This document shows, piece by piece, positions 1 through 7,295 of a stretch of 34,710 nt of DNA (position 1 is its first letter; each line of letters opens with the position of its first letter). The stretch is taken from assembly GCA_036397065.1 (NCBI GenBank), contig DASWJP010000195.1, positions 1-34,710 of the forward strand. The letters are read 5' to 3'. The notes under the pieces were generated by a model. The model was not told where the DNA came from. It did not search any database and saw nothing but the letters and a program-made list of their open reading frames with translations. The position numbers were made by a program, and so were the translations under genes. This stretch comes from JAJFGI01 sp036397065 (GTDB lineage Bacteria; Pseudomonadota; Alphaproteobacteria; Kiloniellales; J153).

Positions 1-69
1 GGTTCACCCTGGTATCGGCAATGCTAGCACACGCGCAAACTGATCGTAAATTGCCCGGAAGGGGCGCGG
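1..69. other. Non-coding left edge
   Basis: These 69 bases lie downstream of the cinA-like stop codon on the minus strand. I see no credible reading frame, stem-loop or promoter here. They may belong to the spacer before a gene outside the window. Confidence 0.4.
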
Positions 70-825
70 CTAACCGGTCCGGTCCCAGGTTCCCTCGCCG
101 CCCAGCCCGGCGATCAACGCGTCCAGTTCGGCGGCGGCGGCGGCCAGGCGGTCCTCGTCGCTGGAACGCAGGACCAGGCGGGTGGCGAAGCGGCCGTCGC
201 GGCTGAACGGGTAGCTGCCCATCTCCACGTCTGGATAGGTGTCTTGCAAGGCCCCGAAGCCGGCCGCGATCTTGCCTTCCGGCAAGGCCACCGTCAGGGT
301 TCGGGAGAGCAGCGGCTTGCCGCCCACCAGGCGGTGCACGACGCTTTCGAACATGGCCTGCATGATGACCGGAATGCCGGCCATGACGAACACGTTGCCC
401 ATCTGGAAACCCGGGGCGGTGCTGACCGGGTTGTCGACCAGCGAGGCGCCCTCCGGCGTGTTCGCCATGCGCAGGCGGGCCTCGTTCAGCTCGCCCGGGC
501 GATAGTTGCCTTCCAGGCGGGCGCGGGCCTCTGGGTTTTGGATCAGCGGCACGCCGAACGCCTTGGCGATCGAGGCCGCGGTGATGTCGTCGTGGGTCGG
601 TCCGATGCCGCCCGTGGTGAACACATAGTCGAAGCGGTCGCGCAGCGCATTCACCGCGGTGACAATGTCGGCCTCGATATCCGGGACGACGCGCACCTCC
701 AACAGGCGCACGCCGATCTCATTCAGGCGATGGCCGAGAAACGCCATGTTGGCATCCTGCGTCCGGCCGGAGAGGATCTCGTTGCCGATGATCAGCAGGC
801 CGGCGGTGACGATCTTTTCCGTCAT
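70..825 (-). CDS. CinA-like molybdopterin-binding (MoCF) domain protein
   Basis: 251 aa, the length of a stand-alone MoCF/CinA N-terminal domain (COG1058). The domain signature is visible: GNEILSGRTQDAN at residues 14-26 and TTGGIGPTHDDIT at about 70-82, the loop that binds the molybdopterin or nucleotide-like ligand in this fold. Full-length CinA proteins carry a second nicotinamide-nucleotide amidase domain (PncC); that half is absent here, so deamidase activity should not be assigned. Related single-domain proteins are linked to ADP-ribose or NMN hydrolysis, but the exact role here is unknown. ATG start at 825, with no obvious Shine-Dalgarno. The lipoprotein gene ends 27 bp upstream on the same strand, so the two may be co-transcribed. 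The family is certain; the function is inference. Confidence 0.9.
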   Translation of the reverse strand: MTEKIVTAGLLIIGNEILSGRTQDANMAFLGHRLNEIGVRLLEVRVVPDIEADIVTAVNALRDRFDYVFTTGGIGPTHDDITAASIAKAFGVPLIQNPEARARLEGNYRPGELNEARLRMANTPEGASLVDNPVSTAPGFQMGNVFVMAGIPVIMQAMFESVVHRLVGGKPLLSRTLTVALPEGKIAAGFGALQDTYPDVEMGSYPFSRDGRFATRLVLRSSDEDRLAAAAAELDALIAGLGGEGTWDRTG

Positions 826-852
826 GGACGAACGGGCGCCGGGGGTATGGCG

Positions 853-1356
853 CTAACCGCGGGTATAGCCCTTCGCCTCCATGCACTGGCCGAACAGGCG
901 CGGCAAGCGTTTTTCGCGGGCGAATTGGCTCATTTGCTGCTGCAGGGCCACCGACGCGGTGTTGCGTGCCCGGTCGCCAAAGGCCGCATCCGCATCGCTT
1001 TCGATGCGGGCATCGTGGTTGATCTGAGCCTGGGCATATCCATAGCAGTCATCGGCATCGCTCCGGTACCGCTCGTTCGCCGTCCCCGATTTCAGCCAGA
1101 TAGCGCCGCTGGGGCCGACGACTGTACCGCTGTCCTGTGCCGCTGCGGCATTGCCGGTTTGCACGGCGGTGGCGCTGCCATAGGGATAGGTGCCGCCGGA
1201 ATTCGATCCCACATCCGGGGCCGCAGAGGCCGGTGGCGCCGTGTCCTGGGCAGAGGCCGGGGGTGGCAGGGCCGACGACGAGATCGGTTTAGCCGGCGCG
1301 CACGCGGCCAGGGCCAGCACGAATGTGGCGGCCAGCAGAAGGCGGAAATGGACCAT
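853..1356 (-). CDS. Small hypothetical lipoprotein
   Basis: 167 aa from the ATG at 1356. The frame is open 34 codons further upstream, but this start puts a lipoprotein signal peptide at the N-terminus: a positively charged start, a hydrophobic run LLLAATFVLALAA, then Cys19 in an L-A-A-C lipobox. The mature part begins with a low-complexity Ala/Pro/Ser/Thr stretch (about residues 20-75). A C-terminal region follows with paired cysteines (DDCYGYAQAQ and FGQCMEAKGY), a pattern common in alphaproteobacterial outer-membrane lipoproteins of unknown role. The second cysteine motif, C-M-E-A-K-G-Y near the end, recurs in many uncharacterised small lipoproteins. It sits upstream of the cinA-like gene on the same strand. 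No function can be assigned. Confidence 0.75.
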   Translation of the reverse strand: MVHFRLLLAATFVLALAACAPAKPISSSALPPPASAQDTAPPASAAPDVGSNSGGTYPYGSATAVQTGNAAAAQDSGTVVGPSGAIWLKSGTANERYRSDADDCYGYAQAQINHDARIESDADAAFGDRARNTASVALQQQMSQFAREKRLPRLFGQCMEAKGYTRG

Positions 1357-1490
1357 GGGACGAAACCTCGAAACAGCGAATTGGCAAGACCTTAAGGCAA
1401 CACACCCGCGCCGAGTCGCCATAGGGTTTAGGGTGGGGGTTCGGTCCCCCGGATGCAAGTGTCAACCCGGCCGGGGGCGCACGACTGCGG

Positions 1491-1519
1491 TTGATAAATC
1501 CCGGTCCGCCCCTTACCTT
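1491..1519 (+). promoter_or_regulatory. Candidate sfsA promoter
   Basis: TTGATA at 1491-1496 (5 of 6 matches to TTGACA) is followed after 17 bp by TACCTT at 1514-1519, a poor -10. Transcription from it would begin close to the sfsA ATG at 1528, giving almost no leader. The divergent lipoprotein-sfsA spacer also holds a GGGGG/CCCCC dyad at 1435-1450. Confidence 0.3.
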
Positions 1520-1527
1520 TCAACCGT

Positions 1528-2229
1528 ATGAAATTTCCCGATCCCCTCATTCGCGGCCGCCTGGCCCGCCGCTATAAACGGTTCCTGGCGGATGTAGAGC
1601 TGGAAAATGGCCAAGTGGTGGTCGCCCACTGCGCCAATCCCGGCTCCATGCTCGGCCTGGCGGCGCCCGGCTCGGAGGTCTGGCTGTCGCCATCGCGCAA
1701 TCCGGACCGCAAGTTGAAGTTTTCGTGGGAGCTGGTTGCCGTCGACGGCCACCTGGTTGGCATCAACACGGCGCTGCCCAACGGCATCGTCGAGGAAGCC
1801 ATCCAAGCCGGGGCGATTGCCGAGTTGACCGGCTATGCCAGTCTGCGCCGCGAGGTGCGCTATGGCCGCAACAGCCGCATCGACATCCTGCTCGAACACG
1901 AGGGCCGCCCGCCCTGCTATGTCGAGGTCAAGAACGTGCATCTCAAGCGTGGCGCCGAGGCGGCGGAATTCCCGGACTCAGTGACAACACGGGGCACCAA
2001 GCATCTGGTCGAGCTGGCCGAGGCCGTGGAAGCCGGGTCCCGCTCGGTCATGGTGTACCTAGTGCAGCGCGGCGATTGCAGCCGGTTCGAGATTGCCGCC
2101 GACATCGACCCCGAATACGACCGCACCTTGCGCATGGCCATGACGCGCGGCGTGGAGGCTTTGTGCTATAGTTGCAAGGTCGGCCGCGAAACCATCGAGG
2201 TCGACCGCCGCCTGCCACTGGCCATATAG
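1528..2229 (+). CDS. sfsA: Sugar fermentation stimulation protein SfsA
   Basis: 233 aa, normal for SfsA. Conserved blocks visible include AHCANPGSM near residue 33, a Y-G-R-N-S-R-I-D-I-L-L segment near residue 110, C-Y-V-E-V-K-N-V near residue 130, and a FPDSVTTRGTKHL block. The D/E-V-K element resembles a PD-(D/E)XK nuclease core, and family members bind DNA. The name comes from a maltose-fermentation effect in E. coli; the biochemical role is unsettled. ATG start at 1528; no purine-rich Shine-Dalgarno precedes it. It is the first of the plus-strand run sfsA-map-radC-purB, with map 42 bp downstream. Confidence 0.93.
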   Translation: MKFPDPLIRGRLARRYKRFLADVELENGQVVVAHCANPGSMLGLAAPGSEVWLSPSRNPDRKLKFSWELVAVDGHLVGINTALPNGIVEEAIQAGAIAELTGYASLRREVRYGRNSRIDILLEHEGRPPCYVEVKNVHLKRGAEAAEFPDSVTTRGTKHLVELAEAVEAGSRSVMVYLVQRGDCSRFEIAADIDPEYDRTLRMAMTRGVEALCYSCKVGRETIEVDRRLPLAI

Positions 2230-2271
2230 GGTAAAGGGGCGTGAAAGGATTGTGGTTTACTGTTTAAGGTC

Positions 2272-3132
2272 ATGACGATGAGACAGGGTCAACCGGTTGA
2301 GGAATTCGGCACAGAAGAACTCGGTGCCGACGATCATCGCATTGTCATTCACGATGCGCCGTCCTTCGAGGGTATGCGCAAGGCGGGCCGGTTGGCCGCC
2401 GAGACATTGGATTTCATCACCCCGCATGTGGCCGCTGGCGTGACCACCGAGGCGTTGGATCGCCTGTGCCACGATTTCATCGTCGCCCATGGCGCGGTGC
2501 CGGCGCCGCTCGGCTACCGGGGCTTTCCCAAGTCGATCTGCACGTCCGTCAACCACGTGGTTTGCCATGGCATTCCCACCGACCGGAAGGTCCTGGTGGA
2601 TGGCGATATCCTCAATATCGACGTGACCGTCATTCTGGACGGCTGGCACGGCGATACCAGCCGCATGTTCTTCATCGGCAAGACCAGCGTGAAGGCGCGG
2701 CGCCTGGTTGAGGTGACCTACGAAGCGATGATGCGCGGCATCGAGGTGGTCAAGCCCGGTGCTACCTTGGGCGATATCGGCCATGCCATTCAAAGCCACG
2801 CGGAAAAGAACCGGTTCTCCGTGGTGCGCGATTTCTGCGGCCACGGCCTGGGCCGGATATTCCACACGGCGCCCAGCATCCTGCACTATGGCAAACCGGG
2901 CCAAGGCCTGGCCCTGCGCGAAGGCATGTTCTTCACCATCGAGCCGATGATCAACGTTGGCCGCTACGACGTGAAAATCCTGGAAGACAATTGGACCGCG
3001 GTGACCCGCGACAAGTCCCTCTCCGCCCAGTTCGAGCACTCGATCGCCGTGACGGCCGACGGCTATGAGATATTCACCCAGTCGCCCAAGGGCTGGCACG
3101 CGCCGCCCTATGAGGGGGCCGACCTCTCATAA
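2272..3132 (+). CDS. map: Methionine aminopeptidase, type I
   Basis: 286 aa cytoplasmic metalloprotease that removes the initiator methionine from new proteins. All five metal ligands are present: D117 (NIDVTV), D128 (GWHGDTS), H191 (CGHGLG), E224 (FTIEPM) and E255 (QFEHS). Each is exactly 20 residues later than in the E. coli enzyme because of a slightly longer N-terminus. The core begins at about IVIHDAPSFEGMRKAGRLAAE. Two ATGs compete, 2272 and 2278; AAGGT at 2266-2270 is better spaced for 2278, so the protein may be 284 aa. radC starts 14 bp downstream, suggesting one transcript. Confidence 0.97.
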   Translation: MTMRQGQPVEEFGTEELGADDHRIVIHDAPSFEGMRKAGRLAAETLDFITPHVAAGVTTEALDRLCHDFIVAHGAVPAPLGYRGFPKSICTSVNHVVCHGIPTDRKVLVDGDILNIDVTVILDGWHGDTSRMFFIGKTSVKARRLVEVTYEAMMRGIEVVKPGATLGDIGHAIQSHAEKNRFSVVRDFCGHGLGRIFHTAPSILHYGKPGQGLALREGMFFTIEPMINVGRYDVKILEDNWTAVTRDKSLSAQFEHSIAVTADGYEIFTQSPKGWHAPPYEGADLS

Positions 3133-3146
3133 GCCGGCAAGGGGCG

Positions 3147-3833
3147 ATGAGCACCGACAAGACGGCGCACTTCCACGGCCACCGGGATCGGTTGCGCCGG
3201 CGTCTGTTGGATAAGGGCGCTGGCTCTCTCGCCGACTATGAACTTCTGGAATTCCTGCTCTTCGGCGCCCGGCCGCGCGGTGACACCAAGCCGTTGGCCA
3301 AGACGCTGGTGGCGCGGTTCGGCAATCTGGCCGGGGTGCTGGCCGCCAGCCCGCAGGATCTGGCCACAGTGCCGGGCATGGGCGATGCTTCCATCGCCGT
3401 CTTGAAGGTGGTGCCCGAGGCGGCCCTTCGCCTGGCGCGGGAGGACCTGGCGGAGCGGCCGATCATCGGCTCCTGGGACAATCTGGTCGCCTATTGTCGC
3501 ATCGCCATGGGCCGGGAGAAGGTGGAGCAGTTCCACCTGCTGTTCCTGGACCGCAAGAACAGGCTGATCGCCGACGAGATGCACCAGCGCGGCACGGTCG
3601 ACCACACGCCGGTCTACCCGCGCGAGGTGGTCAAGCGGGCCCTCGAGCTGGGCGCCTCTGCCTTGATCCTGGTCCACAACCACCCGTCCGGCGATGCCAC
3701 GCCTTCCAAGGGCGACATCGAGATGACCCGCGAGATCGAGGACGCCGCCGGCAAGCTGGGGATCGCCCTCCATGATCATATCGTCATCGGCCGCGCCGAC
3801 CAGAAAAGCTTCAAATCCATGGGCCTGCTCTAG
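3147..3833 (+). CDS. radC: RadC family JAB/MPN-domain protein
   Basis: 228 aa. The N-terminal half carries a helix-hairpin-helix element (VPGMGDASI, residues 75-83). The C-terminal half is a JAB1/MPN metalloprotease-like domain with the full JAMM signature: E127, then H177-N-H179-P-S-G-D, S187 and D190, which would bind one zinc. The RadC family is widespread and was named for a presumed repair role that was later withdrawn; its real substrate is unknown. ATG at 3147 follows a good GGCAAGGGGCG ribosome site, and the gene begins 14 bp after map, as in other alphaproteobacteria. Confidence 0.95.
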   Translation: MSTDKTAHFHGHRDRLRRRLLDKGAGSLADYELLEFLLFGARPRGDTKPLAKTLVARFGNLAGVLAASPQDLATVPGMGDASIAVLKVVPEAALRLAREDLAERPIIGSWDNLVAYCRIAMGREKVEQFHLLFLDRKNRLIADEMHQRGTVDHTPVYPREVVKRALELGASALILVHNHPSGDATPSKGDIEMTREIEDAAGKLGIALHDHIVIGRADQKSFKSMGLL

Positions 3834-3854
3834 ATTTTTCTCTATCTTGCCCTG

Positions 3855-3885
3855 TTGACAGCACCCGTCGGTCCCGGCTTGTTAG
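3855..3885 (+). promoter_or_regulatory. Candidate purB promoter
   Basis: A perfect -35 hexamer TTGACA lies at 3855-3860 in the 80-bp radC-purB spacer. The best -10 at 19 bp, TGTTAG at 3880-3885, matches only 3 of 6 positions. The -35 is convincing; the pair is weak. Confidence 0.3.
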
Positions 3886-3913
3886 AGGCCGGATTCGATT
3901 CGCGAGGCCACCG

Positions 3914-5212
3914 ATGATTCCACGCTACAGCCGCCCGGAGATGGCCAGAATTTGGGAGCCGGAACAGCGTTTTCGCATCTGGTTCGAGATCGAGGCCCAT
4001 GCCGGCGACGCGCAAGCGAAACTGGGTGTCATCCCGAAATCGGCGGCCAAGGCGGTGTGGGAACACGGTGCCTTCGAGGTGGCCCGCATCGACGAGATCG
4101 AGCGCGAAACGCACCATGACGTCATCGCCTTCCTGACCAATCTGGCCGAGCACGTGGGCGAGGACGCCCGCTTCGTCCATCAGGGCATGACCTCGTCGGA
4201 TGTGCTCGACACCTGCCTCGCGGTGCAGATGGCCCGCGCCGCCGATCTGCTGCTGGCCGATCTGGATGCCCTGCTGGGCGCCCTGCGCAAGCGGGCCATC
4301 GAGCACAAGATGACCCTGTGCGTCGGGCGCAGCCACGGCATCCATGCCGAGCCCACCACCTTCGGCCTGAAGCTGGCCGGCCACTACGCCGCCTTTCGCC
4401 GCGGCCGAGATCGCCTGGTGCGGGCGCGGGCGGAGATCGCCACCTGCGCCATCTCCGGCGCCGTCGGCACCTTCGCCAACATCGACCCGCGCGTCGAACA
4501 GCACGTGGCCGACAAGATGGGCCTGACGGTGGAGCCGATATCCACCCAGATCATCCCGCGCGACCGGCATGCCGCCTATTTCGCCACCCTGGGCACCCTG
4601 GCCGCCTCGGTCGAAAACCTGGCCACCGAAATCCGCCACCTGCAGCGCACCGAGGTGCGCGAGGTGGAGGAATATTTCGCGCCCGGCCAGAAAGGCTCGT
4701 CGGCCATGCCGCACAAGCGCAACCCGGTGCTCAGCGAAAATCTCACCGGCCTGGCGCGGATCGTGCGCGCCGCCGTGGCCCCGGCGCTGGAGAACGTGAC
4801 CCTGTGGCACGAGCGCGACATCTCCCATTCCTCGGTCGAACGGGTGATCGCGCCGGATGCGACGATCGCCCTCGACTTCGCCCTCAACCGGCTGGCCGGG
4901 GTCGTTGACAAGTTATTGGTCTATCCGGACGCCATGCGCCGCAACCTGAACAAGCTCGGCGGCCTGATGCATTCGCAGCCGGTCCTCCTCGCCCTGACCC
5001 AAGCCGGCCTGAGCCGGGAGGACGCTTATGCGCTGGTCCAGCGAGTCGCCATGCGGGTGTGGGCCGGCGAAGGCCAGTTCCACGATTTGCTCGGCACCGA
5101 TGCCGAGGTCAAGGAGCATCTGGACCGCAAGGCCCTGGCCGCCTGCTTCGACGAAGCCCGGCATACGAAACACGTGGCGGCAATCTTCGACCGGGTGTTC
5201 GGCAAGGAGTAA
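3914..5212 (+). CDS. purB: Adenylosuccinate lyase
   Basis: 432 aa cytoplasmic enzyme of the fumarase/aspartase superfamily. It splits SAICAR to AICAR plus fumarate and adenylosuccinate to AMP plus fumarate. The superfamily signature GSSAMPHKRNP lies at residues 261-271 and holds the flexible catalytic serine; TSSDVLDT (93-100), the ETHHDV histidines (67-68) and GRSHGIHAEPTT (138-149) with the general-acid histidine H141 complete the active site. Length is normal. ATG at 3914. It is the last gene of the plus-strand run and is followed by convergent minus-strand genes. Confidence 0.98.
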   Translation: MIPRYSRPEMARIWEPEQRFRIWFEIEAHAGDAQAKLGVIPKSAAKAVWEHGAFEVARIDEIERETHHDVIAFLTNLAEHVGEDARFVHQGMTSSDVLDTCLAVQMARAADLLLADLDALLGALRKRAIEHKMTLCVGRSHGIHAEPTTFGLKLAGHYAAFRRGRDRLVRARAEIATCAISGAVGTFANIDPRVEQHVADKMGLTVEPISTQIIPRDRHAAYFATLGTLAASVENLATEIRHLQRTEVREVEEYFAPGQKGSSAMPHKRNPVLSENLTGLARIVRAAVAPALENVTLWHERDISHSSVERVIAPDATIALDFALNRLAGVVDKLLVYPDAMRRNLNKLGGLMHSQPVLLALTQAGLSREDAYALVQRVAMRVWAGEGQFHDLLGTDAEVKEHLDRKALAACFDEARHTKHVAAIFDRVFGKE

Positions 5213-5257
5213 GGGACGCAGCCCCGGAGGAGGGTCAAACCGATGGCGGGGCGCCGG

Positions 5258-5479
5258 TCAATCGTTCCGTCGCCGCCGCCGGGCTTCGCGGACAGCCGCT
5301 TCCGTAAGGATGGCAAGACATCCGATCAGCAGCACGCCGCCACCGATCAGGGGCTGCACGCCCAGGCGCAGCACGAGGCCGGCCACCAGCGCCACGAGAG
5401 CCAAGGTGGCGCCCGTGAGGCGCGCATCGGCCAGGAACATGCCCAGCAGTTCCCGTGCGACATCCCCCAGCAGAGTCAT
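5258..5479 (-). CDS. Small membrane protein, partner of the FTR1-like protein
   Basis: 73 aa with two predicted membrane helices (about residues 22-40 and 44-60) and a very basic tail ending in a run of arginines. Its ATG at 5479 overlaps the TGA of the upstream membrane-protein gene by 4 bp (ATGA), so translation is probably coupled. I do not recognise a named family. Tight coupling to a multi-span protein suggests a small accessory subunit or an assembly partner, but that is inference from position only. Confidence 0.7.
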   Translation of the reverse strand: MTLLGDVARELLGMFLADARLTGATLALVALVAGLVLRLGVQPLIGGGVLLIGCLAILTEAAVREARRRRRND

Positions 5480-6231
5480 CGGGAGGCCTCCCGCACCGGG
5501 CGGCGCAGGAAGGCCGCCGTCATCAGGCCGATTGTCAGGAAGATCGCCGCGAAAACGACCAGAGCCAAGTCCTGTCCCGGCCAGTCCACGCCCAGGCCTT
5601 CGCCGGTCCAGAACACGCCGAAGGCCGATAGCATCACTCCAACGCCGAATTTAAGCGTGTTTTCGGGCACTTGAGAGAGGGGGCGGTGAACGACCGCACC
5701 TACGGCGAGAACGGCGACACAGGCAGCCAGCGCGCCGGCCGCGGCCGACCACAGGAGTCCCCGTCCGGCGCCCACCGCGATCACGATAAAAACGACTTCC
5801 AGGCCTTCCAGCAGCACCGCCTTGAAGGCCGCGAGACCCGCGATCCAATCAAGCGACCGTCCCTTGCGCCCGTCGGCTCTCGTAAGAATCGCCGTCTCGG
5901 CGACAAAGGTAGCTTCTTCGTCATGCAGGGGAATGACGCCCGCCGACCGCAGAATGGCTTTGCGCAACCATCCCATGCCAAACAGCAACAGCAACGTTCC
6001 GATCATAAGTTGCAGCAGGTGGATCGGAACACGATCAAGCACAGGACCGAGCGCAACAACAAGAAGGCCTAATATGCCAAGCGCCGCCAGCGTGCCGGAC
6101 ACCGCGGGCCGCCACCCGCGCAGTGTGCCCACGGCGAGCACGATGGTGAAGGCCTCAACGACCTCAACGAGAGAAGCCAGAAATGCCGCGCCGACCGCGG
6201 GGGCGGCAACGGCCCAGGAAACCGATTCCAT
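5476..6231 (-). CDS. Multi-span membrane protein, FTR1-like duplicated ExxE motifs (COG4280-like)
   Basis: 251 aa, six to seven predicted membrane helices. Two halves resemble each other: LVEVVEAFTIVLAVG (E23/E26) in the first and LLEGLEVVFIVIAVG (E142/E145) in the second. Each is followed by a G..LLLFGMGWL or GV.LSAFGVFW type helix. A paired-glutamate E-x-x-E helix inside a duplicated fold is typical of cation transporters such as FTR1 iron permease (REGLE) and the UPF0016 manganese/calcium exporters. Residues 95-128 form a charged, probably cytoplasmic loop. GTG at 6234 or ATG at 6231 can start it; the ATG is preferred. It is divergent from an RpiR regulator and overlaps a small membrane gene downstream. 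Metal or cation transport is a reasonable guess, not established. Confidence 0.8.
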   Translation of the reverse strand: MESVSWAVAAPAVGAAFLASLVEVVEAFTIVLAVGTLRGWRPAVSGTLAALGILGLLVVALGPVLDRVPIHLLQLMIGTLLLLFGMGWLRKAILRSAGVIPLHDEEATFVAETAILTRADGRKGRSLDWIAGLAAFKAVLLEGLEVVFIVIAVGAGRGLLWSAAAGALAACVAVLAVGAVVHRPLSQVPENTLKFGVGVMLSAFGVFWTGEGLGVDWPGQDLALVVFAAIFLTIGLMTAAFLRRPVREASR

Positions 6232-6268
6232 CACATAGGCCCTGCAGCCAGTTGACCAATCCGGAATT

Positions 6269-6286
6269 GAGTAGTAATTACTACTC
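6269..6286. promoter_or_regulatory. 18-bp perfect palindrome, candidate RpiR operator 1
   Basis: GAGTAGTAATTACTACTC is a perfect dyad in the divergent spacer between the membrane operon and the RpiR-family gene. The GTAGTA/TACTAC arms resemble operators known for other RpiR-family members such as HexR (TGTARTWWWAYTACA type). It probably serves autoregulation and control of the divergent operon. Confidence 0.6.
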
Positions 6287-6301
6287 GATCAGAAGCTCTG
6301 T

Positions 6302-6315
6302 GTAGTATACGCTAC
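6302..6315. promoter_or_regulatory. Second dyad with the same arms, candidate RpiR operator 2
   Basis: GTAGTATACGCTAC repeats the arms of the palindrome at 6269-6286 (GTAGTA....CTAC) with a different centre. The two centres are 31 bp apart, about three helical turns, so two bound dimers would lie on the same face of the DNA. It also overlaps a TATACT hexamer on the minus strand that could act as a -10. Confidence 0.45.
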
Positions 6316-6342
6316 GGATAGAGTCAACACGGATTCCCCGCC

Positions 6343-7233
6343 ATGCAGTCATCCGACTCTTTCGACGACCGCCTGAACATCTGTCTGGACGCCATTCGGC
6401 CGGCCGAGCGGCGCGTGGCTCAGTTCTTCCAGGCGAATCGCGAAGAGGTTCTCATTGCCTCCGCCTCCGCGCTCGCCCGGCAGACGGGCACCAGCGATGC
6501 GACGGTCATTCGCACGGCCAAGGCTCTCGGATTTGCCGGGATGGAGGACTTGCGCCGCACCCTGGCGCAGGAGCTTCGCGGGAATCTGACTCCGGCCGGC
6601 CGCATGGCGCGCACTCTCAGATCGGTGGGCGACGATCTCGAGTCCGCCCTCTCCATGACTCTGAATATCCATCAGGAATCGCTCGAAGCCCTGGGCAGGG
6701 ATATCACGCCACGCATATTCCGGACCGCCGTTCGTCTCATCCTCGCGGCAAGGCGCGTCATCATTTTCGGAATTGGGCCGTCGAGCGCGATGGCGGAGTA
6801 TTTCACGATACAACTCGGGCGATTCGGCATTGATGCGCAAAGCCTGACGCAAACCGGACTGCTCCTCGCCGATGGAGTGCACCGGCTTGTGAAAGGCGAT
6901 CTCGTGGTCGTCTTTGCGTACGGACGGGTCTACCGAGAGCTGGCGGTGTTGTTGGATCAGGCGGACCGGCGCCGGGTCGCCAAGATTCTGCTCTCCGATA
7001 CGCTTGGCCCAAAATTGCGCGACCGCGTCGACGTGGTCCTTCCGGTGGCGCGCGGCCGTGCGGATATGTTGAGCATGCACACGGCCACCCTTGCCCTTAT
7101 CGAGGCCCTCCTCGTCGGGGTGGCCACCAAGCGGCCCAAGGAAACCATAGCCAGTCTCAATGACTTGAATGGAATTCGGGCGGCTCTGGCCGGCAAGCCC
7201 ATGGACCTGCCGTCGACGCAAGCGGGCAGCTAG
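6343..7233 (+). CDS. RpiR/MurR family transcriptional regulator (HTH_6 + SIS)
   Basis: 296 aa. Residues 1-80 form the RpiR-type helix-turn-helix; the recognition region is ASALARQTGTSDATVIRTAKALG (41-63). Residues 125-260 form a SIS domain of the kind that normally binds a phosphosugar, beginning RRVIIFGIGPSSAMAEYF. The second phosphate-binding loop reads FAYGRVYREL (191-200) where many SIS domains have Ser-x-Ser-Gly-x-Thr, so several hydroxyl ligands are missing and the effector may not be an ordinary sugar phosphate. ATG at 6343. It is divergent from a two-gene membrane operon with two dyads between them, so that operon is its likely target. The effector is unknown. Confidence 0.92.
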   Translation: MQSSDSFDDRLNICLDAIRPAERRVAQFFQANREEVLIASASALARQTGTSDATVIRTAKALGFAGMEDLRRTLAQELRGNLTPAGRMARTLRSVGDDLESALSMTLNIHQESLEALGRDITPRIFRTAVRLILAARRVIIFGIGPSSAMAEYFTIQLGRFGIDAQSLTQTGLLLADGVHRLVKGDLVVVFAYGRVYRELAVLLDQADRRRVAKILLSDTLGPKLRDRVDVVLPVARGRADMLSMHTATLALIEALLVGVATKRPKETIASLNDLNGIRAALAGKPMDLPSTQAGS

Positions 7234-7295
7234 GCGATCTCCGCGAAGGTGATCCGCAAAGGAGGCGGCCAGATGCCCCCTTGCCCACGGCTACG

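Noticed and set aside
244..1395. 383-codon plus-strand frame across the cinA-like and lipoprotein genes
   Set aside because: Composition is His/Gly/Arg-rich with no family similarity; the opposite-strand genes have clear motifs.
1431..1450. GGGGGTTCGGTCCCCC looks like a tRNA T-arm (B box)
   Set aside because: With a 7-nt loop only four pairs form, and no acceptor, D-arm or anticodon arm is found upstream. It is more likely a simple hairpin.
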